Source: Planotetraspora thailandica (lineage in GTDB: Bacteria; Actinomycetota; Actinomycetes; Streptosporangiales; Streptosporangiaceae). From it: a DNA stretch of 64,000 bases. Position numbers and translations under genes: made by a program. Of this stretch, positions 44,318 to 52,395 are shown piece after piece. The stretch covers positions 17,312 through 81,311 of the forward strand of contig NZ_BOOR01000062.1 in the NCBI RefSeq assembly GCF_016863335.1, given 5' to 3'. Position 1 is the stretch's first letter, and each line of letters starts with the position of its first letter. The notes under the pieces are model-generated. The model ran no database searches and was not told the DNA's origin. It worked only from the letters and a program-made list of their open reading frames with translations.

Positions 44318-45456
44318 CCAGCGGAATCCCGCACATCGACCTGGCATCCCGCTGGCTCGGCGGCGGCGTGGTCGCCGCCAGCGACGAATCCTTCGGCTTG
44401 AAGGAGAACCTCCTCGTCCCCACCCCAGCCGACTTCACCCCCGGCCGCTACGACCACCGCGGCGAGATCGTGGACGGCTGGGAGACCCGCAGGCGGCGCG
44501 GCGAACCCGGCCACGACTGGGCGATCATCCGGCTCGGCGCGCCCGGCCTCATCACCCACGTCGACGTCGACACCAGCTTCTTCACCGGCAACTACCCGCC
44601 CACCTGCCGCCTCGAGGCCTGCGGCCTGGAGGGATACCCCGGCCCCCAAGAACTCGCCGCCGCCGGCTGGACCGAGATCGTGCCCGCCGGCCCGCTCAAA
44701 GGCGACAGCCACAACCACTTCACCGTCGCCGACTCCCATCGCTACACCCACGTCCGCCTGTCCATCCACCCCGACGGCGGCATCGCCAGGCTCCGCGTCC
44801 ACGGCCACGTCATCCCCGACCCCCGCCACTGGGACGGTCTCACCATCGACCTCGCGAGCCAGGAACACGGCGGACTCGTCACAGAAAGCAGCGACAGCTT
44901 CTACACCTCAGCCGAACTGCTCAACCGGCCCGACCGCGCCCGCACCATGGGCGAAGGCTGGGAGACCAGCCGCCGCCGCGACTCCGGCCACGACCACGCC
45001 GTCATCACCCTGGCCGCCGCCGGACGCCTGCGCCAGATCGAGATCGACACCACCCACTTCAAATACAACGCCTCCGCCGAAATCGAACTCCACGGCCGCG
45101 CCGCCGACGCCTCCTGGCTGCCCCTGCTGCCCCGCACCGCCCTGCAACCCGACACCCGGCACCTGTTCACCCTGCCCGCCCCCGGCGACCTCGTCTCGGC
45201 CGTCCGCATCGACGCCTACCCCGACGGCGGCATCTCCCGCGCGCGCCTCATCGGCTCCGTCGACCCCGCCGCGCGCCGCCACGCCGGCCTGCGCTGGTTC
45301 AACACCCTGCCCGACGACCAGGCCGCCGCCTGCCTCACCGCCGCCGGCCTGACCCCCGGCGACGCCTCCGCCGTCCTCGCCGCCCGCCCCCTGATCGACG
45401 TACCCGCCGGACCGGCGACGGCGATCCTCACCCCATGGATCGACGGCCGCCCATGA
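44314..45456 (+). CDS. alc: Allantoicase with a C-terminal extension
   Basis: A 380-residue allantoicase, which hydrolyses allantoate to ureidoglycolate and urea. The two jelly-roll repeats are evident: VDGWETRRRRGEPGHDWAII at about residue 52 and GEGWETSRRRDSGHDHAVIT at about 213, each followed by THVDVDTSFFTGNYP or RQIEIDTTHFKYNAS. After the second repeat, about 55 extra residues (LRWFNTLPDDQAAACLTAAG, then AARPLIDVP) recall the first helices of OHCU decarboxylase (UraD), which usually begins FNALP. It is the last gene of the operon. Ureidoglycolate lyase and uricase are not in the window. Confidence 0.9.
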   Translation: MTSGIPHIDLASRWLGGGVVAASDESFGLKENLLVPTPADFTPGRYDHRGEIVDGWETRRRRGEPGHDWAIIRLGAPGLITHVDVDTSFFTGNYPPTCRLEACGLEGYPGPQELAAAGWTEIVPAGPLKGDSHNHFTVADSHRYTHVRLSIHPDGGIARLRVHGHVIPDPRHWDGLTIDLASQEHGGLVTESSDSFYTSAELLNRPDRARTMGEGWETSRRRDSGHDHAVITLAAAGRLRQIEIDTTHFKYNASAEIELHGRAADASWLPLLPRTALQPDTRHLFTLPAPGDLVSAVRIDAYPDGGISRARLIGSVDPAARRHAGLRWFNTLPDDQAAACLTAAGLTPGDASAVLAARPLIDVPAGPATAILTPWIDGRP

Positions 45457-45501
45457 CGTTTCGATCGATCACCGGCCAGAATGGACGGCTCATCGTCGCG
45501 G

Positions 45502-46452
45502 TCAGTCCGCCTGCGCGGCGTGGAGAGCGGTGAAGGCCAGAAGGAGTCCGGCGGTCCGCGGCGGATCCTCGAGCATGGGTGAGTGTCCAACGCCGGACAG
45601 CAACTCGACTTTCGCGCCCGGAACGGCGCGGTATTCGGCGGCGGATGAAGATCGCCATCTCCGGTCGTCCTTGCCGAAGATCACCAGCAGTGGCTTGCCG
45701 AGGGCCGCCAGCCGATCGGGGAGCGCGCGCTGCTTCAGGTAGTCGTCGACCGCCCGATCAGTCGCGGTGAGCGCGTGGTAGGTCATGCCGCGCACATCGT
45801 CGACGAGCTGTTGTGGGATCTCGTAGCCGGGGCGGCTGAACCCGGTGCCCAGGCCCTGGCGCACAACCCCGTCGGTCCGGAACCGCCACAGCAGTTGCCC
45901 GACGACGGGGACGGACAAGAGCCGGCCGACGAACCCGTCTGAGATGAAGGCGTCCATTCGCGGCCCGGAGTCGATGAGCGCGAGCGCGGTCACCAGGTCG
46001 CGTCGTTGCTCGGCGAGTGCGGTGGCGACCGAGCCGCCGGTGGAATGGCCGACTACGAGGGCGCGCTTCACGCCGAACCGGTCCAGTGCCTCGCCGACCC
46101 GGCGTCCCTGCTCCGGGATCGCATAGCCCCCGCCGGCCGGTTTGGCTGACCGGCCATGCCCGAGCAGGTCGATCCGGATGACGAGATGGGACCTCGTCAG
46201 CATCGGCGCCAGCGAGTCCCACCAGTGGGTCGACCCGGCGAGCCCGTGAATCAGTACGAGGGCCGGGGCATCGCGGGGGCCGTCCTGGCGCACGTAGATG
46301 CTCCCGCCGTTGAGAGGCAGGGTCGAATTTCCCGTGGCCTCGGCCTCCTGCCGCGACACCACCATCGCGTTCGCCAAGAGCAGCCCGACGATCACGACGA
46401 CAATGGCCGAGGCGATGATGGGGCGCTTTCTGCGGCTTCCTGCGCGTCTCAC
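45502..46452 (-). CDS. Membrane-anchored alpha/beta hydrolase
   Basis: A 316-residue alpha/beta hydrolase. An N-terminal hydrophobic anchor (PIIASAIVVVIVGLLLANAM, residues about 11-30) places it outside the membrane. The catalytic triad is Ser in VVGHSTGGSVATAL, Asp in LLVIFGKDDRRW and His in LLSGVGHSPMLED. The oxyanion HG is LVLIHGLAGSTHWW. The GTG at 46452 has GGAG six bases upstream. It converges on the allantoicase gene with a 45-bp gap and is divergent from the AraC gene. It probably hydrolyses an ester or a similar small substrate. Confidence 0.87.
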   Translation of the reverse strand: MRRAGSRRKRPIIASAIVVVIVGLLLANAMVVSRQEAEATGNSTLPLNGGSIYVRQDGPRDAPALVLIHGLAGSTHWWDSLAPMLTRSHLVIRIDLLGHGRSAKPAGGGYAIPEQGRRVGEALDRFGVKRALVVGHSTGGSVATALAEQRRDLVTALALIDSGPRMDAFISDGFVGRLLSVPVVGQLLWRFRTDGVVRQGLGTGFSRPGYEIPQQLVDDVRGMTYHALTATDRAVDDYLKQRALPDRLAALGKPLLVIFGKDDRRWRSSSAAEYRAVPGAKVELLSGVGHSPMLEDPPRTAGLLLAFTALHAAQAD

Positions 46453-46606
46453 GTCCGGCTCCCCGGAAGGAGACCGCGGATCGGCGTCGTACAACTGGCG
46501 GGGTTGTCGACCCCTGCAGAAGTAATCATGGGCCCACTGTCGCCGTTGTGGGCGCCGGCGGCTTGAACAAATGTTCCGGGCCGGCAGGCCCACGTAGCAT
46601 CGAGGA

Positions 46607-47443
46607 ATGCGGTCCACCGAGCACGAACGTGCCGATGCTGCTGTGTGGGACGTGGCACGCCCGGCGCGGCCCAGCCGGGTGGCCGGTGTCAGCATGGCTG
46701 GATTCCGTGATCGTGGCCTGGCACCGGCCGGCCACCGGGTGGTCCCGCACCCCGGCGTCACGGTGGCTCTGGAGTTCGGTGCCGGCCCGCTCATCGTGGA
46801 CGACGCCGCCGGGCGGCAGCAGCGAGGAAGTCTCGTCGCCGGGCTCGGGTTCGGATCCAGCCTGGTTCGGGTGCGGGGCGAGAACTTCGAGGCCGTGCAG
46901 GTGCGCCTGTCCCCGCTGGTCGCACGCGCGATTCTGGGCGTCTCCCCGGCCGACCTGGACGGCGTCGTGGTGGCGCTCGACGACCTGTGGGGCCAGGAGG
47001 CGTCACGGATCCGTGAGCGACTGGGCGACGTCTCCTCGTGGGAGGAGCGCTTCGCGTTGACGGACGCGTTGCTCGCCCGCCGACATGAGACGGGGTCGTC
47101 CGTAGACCCGGAGGTGGCTTGGGCCTGGGACCGGATCGTCATCACCCGCGGCCTGGTCCGGGTCGACAGACTGGCGGCCGCGGTCGGATGGAGCCGTAAG
47201 CGCCTGTGGTCCCGGTTCAGCTCACAGATCGGCATGCCGCCCAAACGCGCCGCGAAGCTGGTCCGCTTCGACCATGCCGCCCACCGCCTGGCCGCGGGTG
47301 AAGGCGCCGCCCGAGCCGCCGTGGAGGCCGGCTACGCCGACCAGTCCCACCTGCATCGGGACGTCATGGCGTTCACCGGAGTGACCCCCGCGACCATGGC
47401 CGGCGAACCATGGCTGGCGGTTGACGACATCGCATGGCCATGA
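46607..47443 (+). CDS. AraC-family transcriptional regulator
   Basis: A 278-residue AraC regulator. The C-terminal DNA-binding domain contains RVDRLAAAVGWSRKRLWSRF and then a second helix-turn-helix with GAARAAVEAGYADQSHLHRD and FTGVTPATM. The N-terminal 160 residues form a ligand-binding domain starting near GVSMAGFRDRGLAPAGHRVV. It is divergent from the membrane-anchored hydrolase across 154 bp and could regulate it. Confidence 0.9.
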   Translation: MRSTEHERADAAVWDVARPARPSRVAGVSMAGFRDRGLAPAGHRVVPHPGVTVALEFGAGPLIVDDAAGRQQRGSLVAGLGFGSSLVRVRGENFEAVQVRLSPLVARAILGVSPADLDGVVVALDDLWGQEASRIRERLGDVSSWEERFALTDALLARRHETGSSVDPEVAWAWDRIVITRGLVRVDRLAAAVGWSRKRLWSRFSSQIGMPPKRAAKLVRFDHAAHRLAAGEGAARAAVEAGYADQSHLHRDVMAFTGVTPATMAGEPWLAVDDIAWP

Positions 47444-47514
47444 CGCGGTCCGCTTCCCGTGCGAGGCCGTTTCGCGGCTGCCGGAGATAGATCGCCTCTG
47501 CTAGGGTCTCCCCC

Positions 47515-47565
47515 ATGAAGCGCGCTGCCATGACGACGACGCCGGAGAGTGTCCCGGCGCGCTGA
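47515..47565 (+). CDS. Threonine-codon leader peptide
   Basis: A 16-residue reading frame, MKRAAMTTTPESVPAR, has three successive ACG threonine codons (7-9). It is followed after 13 bp by a very stable hairpin and then by a threonyl-tRNA-synthetase-like gene. A TAGGGT -10-like element lies about 6-12 bp before the ATG, so the transcript would start at or next to the peptide start. This is the layout of ribosome-mediated attenuation: stalling at the Thr codons when charged tRNA-Thr is short would favour read-through. Confidence 0.65.
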   Translation: MKRAAMTTTPESVPAR

Positions 47566-47578
47566 CAGTGTTCTTGAA

Positions 47579-47612
47579 CCGAAGCCCCGGGGCGAGTGCC
47601 CCGGGGCTTCGG
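47579..47612 (+). terminator. Attenuator hairpin before the thrS paralogue
   Basis: A perfect 15-bp stem, CCGAAGCCCCGGGGC against GCCCCGGGGCTTCGG, with a GAGT loop, ends 39 bp before the synthetase ATG. A short CGTTT follows. It acts as a terminator unless the upstream leader is being translated slowly. A pause-type pairing between CGCCGG and CCGGCG inside the leader can also be drawn. Confidence 0.65.
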
Positions 47613-47651
47613 CGTTTCCGGTCACTCGCCCGTCCACGCGAGGAGACCACG

Positions 47652-48874
47652 ATGCACGACCACCGCAAACTCGGCCGCGAGCTCGGCCTGTTCGACACCG
47701 ACCCTCTCATCGGCGCGGGCCTGCCGTACTGGCTGCCCGACGGCGCCACCGTGCGCCACACCCTGGAGGAGTACATCCGCGACGCCGAACGCAGGGCGGG
47801 CTACCGGCACGTCTACTCCCCGTGCTGGGCAAGCGGGAGCTGTACGAGATATCGGGCCACTGGTCCCATTACAGCGACGACATGTTCCCTCCCATGGACC
47901 TCGGGAGCGAGCAGATCGTGATGCGGCCGAGCCTGTGCCCCCACCACGCGCTGATGTTCCGCGCACGGGCCCACAGCTATCGCGAACTGCCCCTGCGCAT
48001 GGCCGAACTGGGACCCATGTACCGCTCGGAATTGTCCGGCGTGCTCGGCGGGCTCACCCGTGTGCGGGCGATCCAGCTGAACGACGCGCACATCTTCTGC
48101 ACCATCGACCAGGTCGCCGACGAGGCGCGCGCGGCCCTCCACCTGATCCGCGACGCCTACAACGCGCTCGGCATCACCCCGGCCCGCTACCGGCTCTCCC
48201 TGCCCGGCCCCGGCGGGAAGTACGTCGACGCCCCGGAGATGTGGCACCGCTCGACCGCCCTGCTGACCGAGGTGCTCGAGTCATCGGGCCTGGCCTACGA
48301 GGCGGCCGAAGGAGAGGCCGCGTTCTACGGCCCCAAGATCGACATCCAGATCGCCGACGGGGCGGGCCGCGAATCCACCCTGTCCACCGTGCAGGTCGAC
48401 TTCCACCAGCCCGAGCGGTTCGACCTGCACTACGTCGGCGAGGACGGCGCCAAGCACCGCCCGGTCATGGTGCACCGCAGCATCATCGGGAGCGTCGAGC
48501 GGGCCGTCGCCCACCTCATCGAGCTGTACGGCGGGGCCTTTCCCGGCTGGCTCGCCCCACTCCAGCTGGTGGTGCTCCCGGTCTCCGAAGCCGAACTCCC
48601 CCAGGCCCACGCCGTCGTACGGCGATGCACCGGCATGGGGCTGCGCGCCGAGGTCGCCGGACCGGAGCACGGCAGCCTCGGCGCCCGCATCCGCACCCAT
48701 CGGCTGGTGCCGTACCAGGCGGTGATCGGTGCCAAGGAGGCCGCCGGCGATCAGATCGCCCTGCGCCTGCGGGACGGCCGCCGCCTCGACCCTCACCCGG
48801 CCGCGGACGTGCTGGCGCGGATCACCGCGTTCGTCGGCGCCCACCAGACCGACCTGTGGGACGCCATGCCGTAG
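47652..48874 (+). pseudogene. Short threonyl-tRNA synthetase paralogue with a frameshift
   Basis: The gene encodes a class II synthetase of about 407 residues, without the TGS and editing domains of housekeeping ThrS. It starts MHDHRKLGRELGLFDTDPLI after GAGGAGACC. Core motifs are FPPMDLGSEQIVMRPSLCPH (zinc Cys), RMAELGPMYRSELSGVLGGL (motif 2), NDAHIFC (zinc His) and VMVHRSIIGSVERAVAHLIE (motif 3), followed by the anticodon-binding domain. At 47817-47824 one G is missing from TACTCCCCGTGCTGG, so YRHVYSP goes out of frame before VLGKRELYEISG. This breaks the protein unless it is a sequencing error or is bypassed. All residues after the shift are well conserved, so loss is recent or apparent. 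Confidence 0.8.
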
Positions 48875-49014
48875 ATCCCGTGACGTCGCGGCCCAGGCGC
48901 TGGACGGCGTGGAGCAGGGCCTGTCGGGACGTACTTGCCGACGAGGTGACCCGGCAGGCCCGCAGCAGCTCGGCACTGTGCTGGGCTGAGCACGGCGGCG
49001 GCGCGGCGGCCGTC

Positions 49015-49584
49015 TCAGGAAAGCTGCGCCTCCAGCGAGCGGCGGGCGGCAGCGAGGATGTCCTCGGACAGGTCCGTGCCCGCGGTGGCACGGGCCAGGA
49101 GAATGGCGCCGACGAGGGTGGCGGTCGCGGCCAGGCCGTCCTCGCGGTCGGTGTCCGACAGCCAGTCGGCGAACTCTCGCACGCCGTCGGCGTAGGTCCC
49201 ACGGGGACCCATGTCGTCGTCATCCGTCTTTGCGATATCGCCGGCAAGGCCCGCGGCGGCGCAGCCGGTCCCGGGGTCGTCCCTGTGGTCGGGCGAGAGG
49301 TACTCGTCCAGGAGTGCCTTGCGTGCCGTCGTGGCGTCGGGGTGGGCCTCGCTCAAGCCGGCCAGGTATGCGCCGCGTTCCTCGAACGCGCGAATGGTTG
49401 CTTCGGCCACGAGCGCTTCCTTGGAGCCGAACTGCTTGTAGAACCCGCCAGGGGTCAGGCCGATGGCCTTCATGACATCGGCGACGCTGACTCCCTGCAC
49501 GCCGCGCTCGCGGAACAGGCGCGCGGCCTCCGCGACGGCGCTGGCCCGGTTCTCCAGGGCCTGGGCTTGGGACACACGGCTCAC
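49015..49584 (-). CDS. TetR-family regulator
   Basis: A 189-residue TetR regulator. The helix-turn-helix is SVADVMKAIGLTPGGFYKQF at about residues 33-52, and the C-terminal domain is of the short type seen in AcrR/NemR-like proteins (GCAAAGLAGDIAKT). It is divergent from an NmrA-like oxidoreductase with two inverted repeats in the gap, so it probably represses that gene and itself. A conserved Cys in the GCAAAG stretch could be redox-active, as in NemR; this is inference. Confidence 0.88.
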   Translation of the reverse strand: MSRVSQAQALENRASAVAEAARLFRERGVQGVSVADVMKAIGLTPGGFYKQFGSKEALVAEATIRAFEERGAYLAGLSEAHPDATTARKALLDEYLSPDHRDDPGTGCAAAGLAGDIAKTDDDDMGPRGTYADGVREFADWLSDTDREDGLAATATLVGAILLARATAGTDLSEDILAAARRSLEAQLS

Positions 49585-49617
49585 TGAGGAGACACCCGCT
49601 CTCCACTTAGAGTTTCA

Positions 49618-49631
49618 ACGATATCTATCGT
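49618..49631. promoter_or_regulatory. Palindromic operator near the TetR start
   Basis: ACGATA-TC-TATCGT is a perfect 6+6 inverted repeat with a 2-bp centre, 34 bp upstream of the TetR ATG. It is a strong operator candidate for autoregulation. Confidence 0.55.
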
Positions 49632-49710
49632 AGCCGACCGCACTTCCATCCAGAAGGTCCGCCTTCTCTAGGTGTGCCAGATTTTACGCAGCGCGACGGG
49701 TTTGACTCTC

Positions 49711-49732
49711 TTAGATATCAGTCGTAATCTAA
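49711..49732. promoter_or_regulatory. Second inverted repeat in the same gap
   Basis: TTAGATATCAGTCGTAATCTAA has 6-bp arms (TTAGAT/ATCTAA) and includes GATATC like the first operator. It may be the regulator's site controlling the oxidoreductase promoter. From here to 49924 nothing else recognisable is seen. Confidence 0.4.
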
Positions 49733-49924
49733 ATGCGATCCCTGGCACAACTGATGCCGGAGGCGTGGCGGACGGCCGCTCGTGGGCCCGTCGCCCTTAT
49801 CGGTTCCAGGGCGGCGCAGTCCCGGCCACGATGCCCTCTGCAACTGGGCCTGGCCATGGGCGCTCGAGCGATCTTGCGGACTCGGCGCACCCGCGGCGCT
49901 CCGCAAAGTGAAAGAAGAGACGAA

Positions 49925-50812
49925 ATGACCACGATTCTGATCACCACCGCCAACGGCGCCACCGGCCGGCCGATGGTCGACTACCTGCTCAAGGACGGCT
50001 TCAACGTCCGCGCCTTGGTCCGCAGTGACGATGCACGGGCACAGGAACTCCGCGAGGCGGGCGCCGAGGTCGTCTTCGGTGACCTCCTCAACTTCCGCGA
50101 CGTGCGTGCGGCCCTGGAAGGGGTCCAGCGTGCCTACTTCAACTACCCGGTGGGCGACGGCCTGGTGGAGGCGGCCGTCATGTTCGCGCAAGCCGCAAAG
50201 GAGCAGAATCTCGAGCTCATCGTGAACATGTCGCAGATTCAGTCGCGCCCCTACGCGCGCAGCAAGGCCACCCAGAACCACTGGCTGTCCGAGCAGGTCT
50301 TCGACTGGTCCGGCGTCCCGACCACTCACCTGCGGATCACGTTCTTCATGCAGTGGCTCCTCTACATCTCCGGGCTCATCCGCTATGGCCGCTACGTGAT
50401 GCCCTTCAATGGGGACAGCCGCTTCGCTCCGATCGCCGGCCGTGACATCGCACTGACCGCCGCCAACATCTTCGCCTCGCCCGAGAAGCACGGCGGCCAG
50501 ATCTACACGCTCACGGGCCCGGTCGAGTACAGCCACCAGGAGCTCGCGGCCGAGGTGAGCCGGGTGCTGGGCAAGGACCTTCCCTTCGAGCAGGTCACCG
50601 TGACCACGTTCCTTGAGTTGATCGGTCTTGAGAACGACACCGCCAAGCTCAAGCACTTCGAGGCGGTCACCATCGACCAGCAGGAGGGGCGTCTGGCAGG
50701 CGTCAGCGACGCGGCCCCGAGCATCAACGGCCAGCCGCTGGTGACGGTCGAGGAGTTCATCAACGAGAACCGCTCCCTGTTCGAGCTCGACTACACCAAG
50801 CCGGCAAGCTGA
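49925..50812 (+). CDS. NmrA-like NAD(P)-binding protein
   Basis: A 295-residue atypical SDR of the NmrA/TMR group. ILITTANGATGRPMVDYLLK provides the dinucleotide loop (NGATG), and the rest fits the family (NLELIVNMSQIQSRPYARSK, FNGDSRFAPIAGRDIALTAA). No YxxxK active site is apparent, so it may be a redox sensor or an azoreductase/quinone-reductase-like enzyme. The ATG at 49925 follows AAGAAGAGACGAA. It lies opposite a TetR gene and is probably induced by the same ligand. Confidence 0.85.
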   Translation: MTTILITTANGATGRPMVDYLLKDGFNVRALVRSDDARAQELREAGAEVVFGDLLNFRDVRAALEGVQRAYFNYPVGDGLVEAAVMFAQAAKEQNLELIVNMSQIQSRPYARSKATQNHWLSEQVFDWSGVPTTHLRITFFMQWLLYISGLIRYGRYVMPFNGDSRFAPIAGRDIALTAANIFASPEKHGGQIYTLTGPVEYSHQELAAEVSRVLGKDLPFEQVTVTTFLELIGLENDTAKLKHFEAVTIDQQEGRLAGVSDAAPSINGQPLVTVEEFINENRSLFELDYTKPAS

Positions 50813-50960
50813 CCTCCCCTACGGGCATGGCCGGAGCATCCCCCTGCTCCAGCCGGGCCCGTCGTGTGATTCGGACCACCGCGTACAGAGTCCGGCCGTC
50901 ATGCGGCCGGACTTTGACCAGCGGGCCGTCCGCCAGCGGAAGCTCCTCACCCTCACCCAT
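50760..50960 (-). CDS. Possible small protein, unrecognised
   Basis: A 66-residue minus-strand frame beginning MGEGEELPLADGPLVKVRPH and continuing DGRTLYAVVRITRRARL has plausible coding composition. It lies 29 bp after the HxlR gene on the same strand and runs 53 bp into the convergent oxidoreductase gene. No ribosome site is clear. I recognise no family, and it may be spurious. Confidence 0.3.
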   Translation of the reverse strand: MGEGEELPLADGPLVKVRPHDGRTLYAVVRITRRARLEQGDAPAMPVGEVSLPAWCSRARTGSGSR

Positions 50961-50989
50961 TGTTCGATTTAGGCCGCCATACGCTGGCC

Positions 50990-51376
50990 TCAGCGGGCCC
51001 GGCCGGCCGCGTCGTAGGCCTCTCGTGCCTGATCGACCGATCTCAGGTGGGTCGCCGACCAGTCGGCGAGGGTCGCGAACAGCGGCGCGAGGGTGCGTCC
51101 CAGTTCGCTGATCTCGTATTCCACGCGTGGCGGCACCTCGGGATGGTAGGTGCGCACCACGAGGCCGTCGCGCTCGAGCTGCCGCAGCCGCTGGGTCAGC
51201 ACCTTGGGCGTGATGGTGGAGATCCGGCGCTCCAGCTCGACGAACCGTTGCCTGCCGAACTCGTGGAGCGCCCACAGGATCGGGGTGGTCCAGCGGCTGA
51301 AGACGATGTCGACCACGGGGCTGATCGGGCAGGCCTGCTCGGGATCGGGCGACACGCACGCCTCCGGGATAGTCAC
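50990..51376 (-). CDS. HxlR-family regulator
   Basis: A 128-residue HxlR winged-helix regulator. The family core is clear: CPISPVVDIVFSRWTTPILW, RFVELERRISTITPKVLTQR and VRTYHPEVPPRVEYEISELG. Two cysteines (positions 7 and 16) near the N-terminus could sense oxidants or electrophiles, as in HypR-type members. It is divergent from an NmrA-like gene and probably controls it. Confidence 0.9.
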   Translation of the reverse strand: MTIPEACVSPDPEQACPISPVVDIVFSRWTTPILWALHEFGRQRFVELERRISTITPKVLTQRLRQLERDGLVVRTYHPEVPPRVEYEISELGRTLAPLFATLADWSATHLRSVDQAREAYDAAGRAR

Positions 51377-51383
51377 TTTCTCC

Positions 51384-51393
51384 TAGGTACCTA
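51384..51393. promoter_or_regulatory. HxlR operator candidate
   Basis: TAGGTACCTA is a perfect 10-bp palindrome 8 bp upstream of the HxlR start, next to CTATACC. HxlR proteins often bind GTAC-centred palindromes, so this is a natural operator. Confidence 0.5.
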
Positions 51394-51470
51394 CTATACC
51401 GGCGTTGTTATGGTCGGCCCGGCCGCTGCGCCGAGCGGCGGCCGATCCCCCTATGACTCAGGAGCCGATC

Positions 51471-52286
51471 ATGATCGTGGTAAGCGGAGCCACCGGCAAC
51501 GTCGGACGGCCGCTCGTGCAGGCGCTCGCTGCGGCCGGCGAACAGGTGACCGCCGTCTCCCGCAGGGAAGCGCAGGTGCCGGACGGCGTCACGCACCTGC
51601 GGGCCGATCTCGCCGAGCCCGAGACCATGCGGAAGGCGCTCGACGGAGCCGACGCGGTGTTCCTGCTCGTCGCGGGCGACGACCCGTACGGCCTGCTCGA
51701 CGCCGCCAAGGCCGGAGGGGTGCGCCGGGTGGTGCTGCTGTCGTCCCAGGGCGCGGGCACCCGGCCGGACGTCTACCGCCACCCCCGGGCGTTCGAGGAG
51801 GCCGTCCAGCGGTCGGGTATGGACTGGACGGTGTTGCGACCGGGCGGCTTCCACACCAACGCCTTCGCATGGGCCGAGACGATCCGCGCGCACCGCACGG
51901 CCGCCGCGCCGTTCGCCGACGTCGCGCTGCCGTCGATCGACCCGGCCGACATCGCCGAGGTCGCCGCGGCGGTCCTGCGTGAGGAGGGGCACGCCGGCCG
52001 CACATACGAGCTCACCGGGCCGGCGGCGATCGCCCCGCGGGAACGCGCGCGGGCGATCGGCGACGCGCTCGGTGAACCGGTCGCATTCGTGGAGCAGACC
52101 CGCGAGGAGGCCAGGGAGCAGATGCTGCGGTTCATGCCGGAACCCGTGGTGGAGGGCACCCTCGCCATCCTCGGCGAGCCGGCCCCCGCCGAGCGTCAGG
52201 TCAGCCCCGACGTGGAGCGGGTGATCGGCCGCGCCCCGCACACGTTCGCCGACTGGGCCGCCCGCAACGTGGCCGCCTTCCGCTGA
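51471..52286 (+). CDS. NmrA/TMR-like NAD(P)H-binding protein
   Basis: A 271-residue atypical SDR: MIVVSGATGNVGRPLVQALA, then VVLLSSQGAGT and WTVLRPGGFHTNAFAWAETI. It matches the NAD(P)H-binding NmrA family often paired with HxlR regulators. It may act as a quinone or azo reductase. The ATG at 51471 has CAGGAG before it; another in-frame ATG at 51453 lacks a site. The last third resembles the C-terminal substrate lid of such proteins (GRAPHTFADWAARN). Confidence 0.85.
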   Translation: MIVVSGATGNVGRPLVQALAAAGEQVTAVSRREAQVPDGVTHLRADLAEPETMRKALDGADAVFLLVAGDDPYGLLDAAKAGGVRRVVLLSSQGAGTRPDVYRHPRAFEEAVQRSGMDWTVLRPGGFHTNAFAWAETIRAHRTAAAPFADVALPSIDPADIAEVAAAVLREEGHAGRTYELTGPAAIAPRERARAIGDALGEPVAFVEQTREEAREQMLRFMPEPVVEGTLAILGEPAPAERQVSPDVERVIGRAPHTFADWAARNVAAFR

Positions 52287-52395
52287 ACCCCGACGCCTGA
52301 GGCCGCGCCGGCCTGCCTGGTTCGTACGGCCAGGCAGGCACAGGTCCTCAAACCGGACACCTTTACAACGTAGATTTCTTATAGCATCGAGGGCG

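Noticed and set aside
45502..47244. 580-codon version of the membrane-anchored hydrolase
   Set aside because: The extra N-terminal half is antisense to the AraC gene; the real start is the GTG at 46452 with a ribosome site and a membrane anchor.
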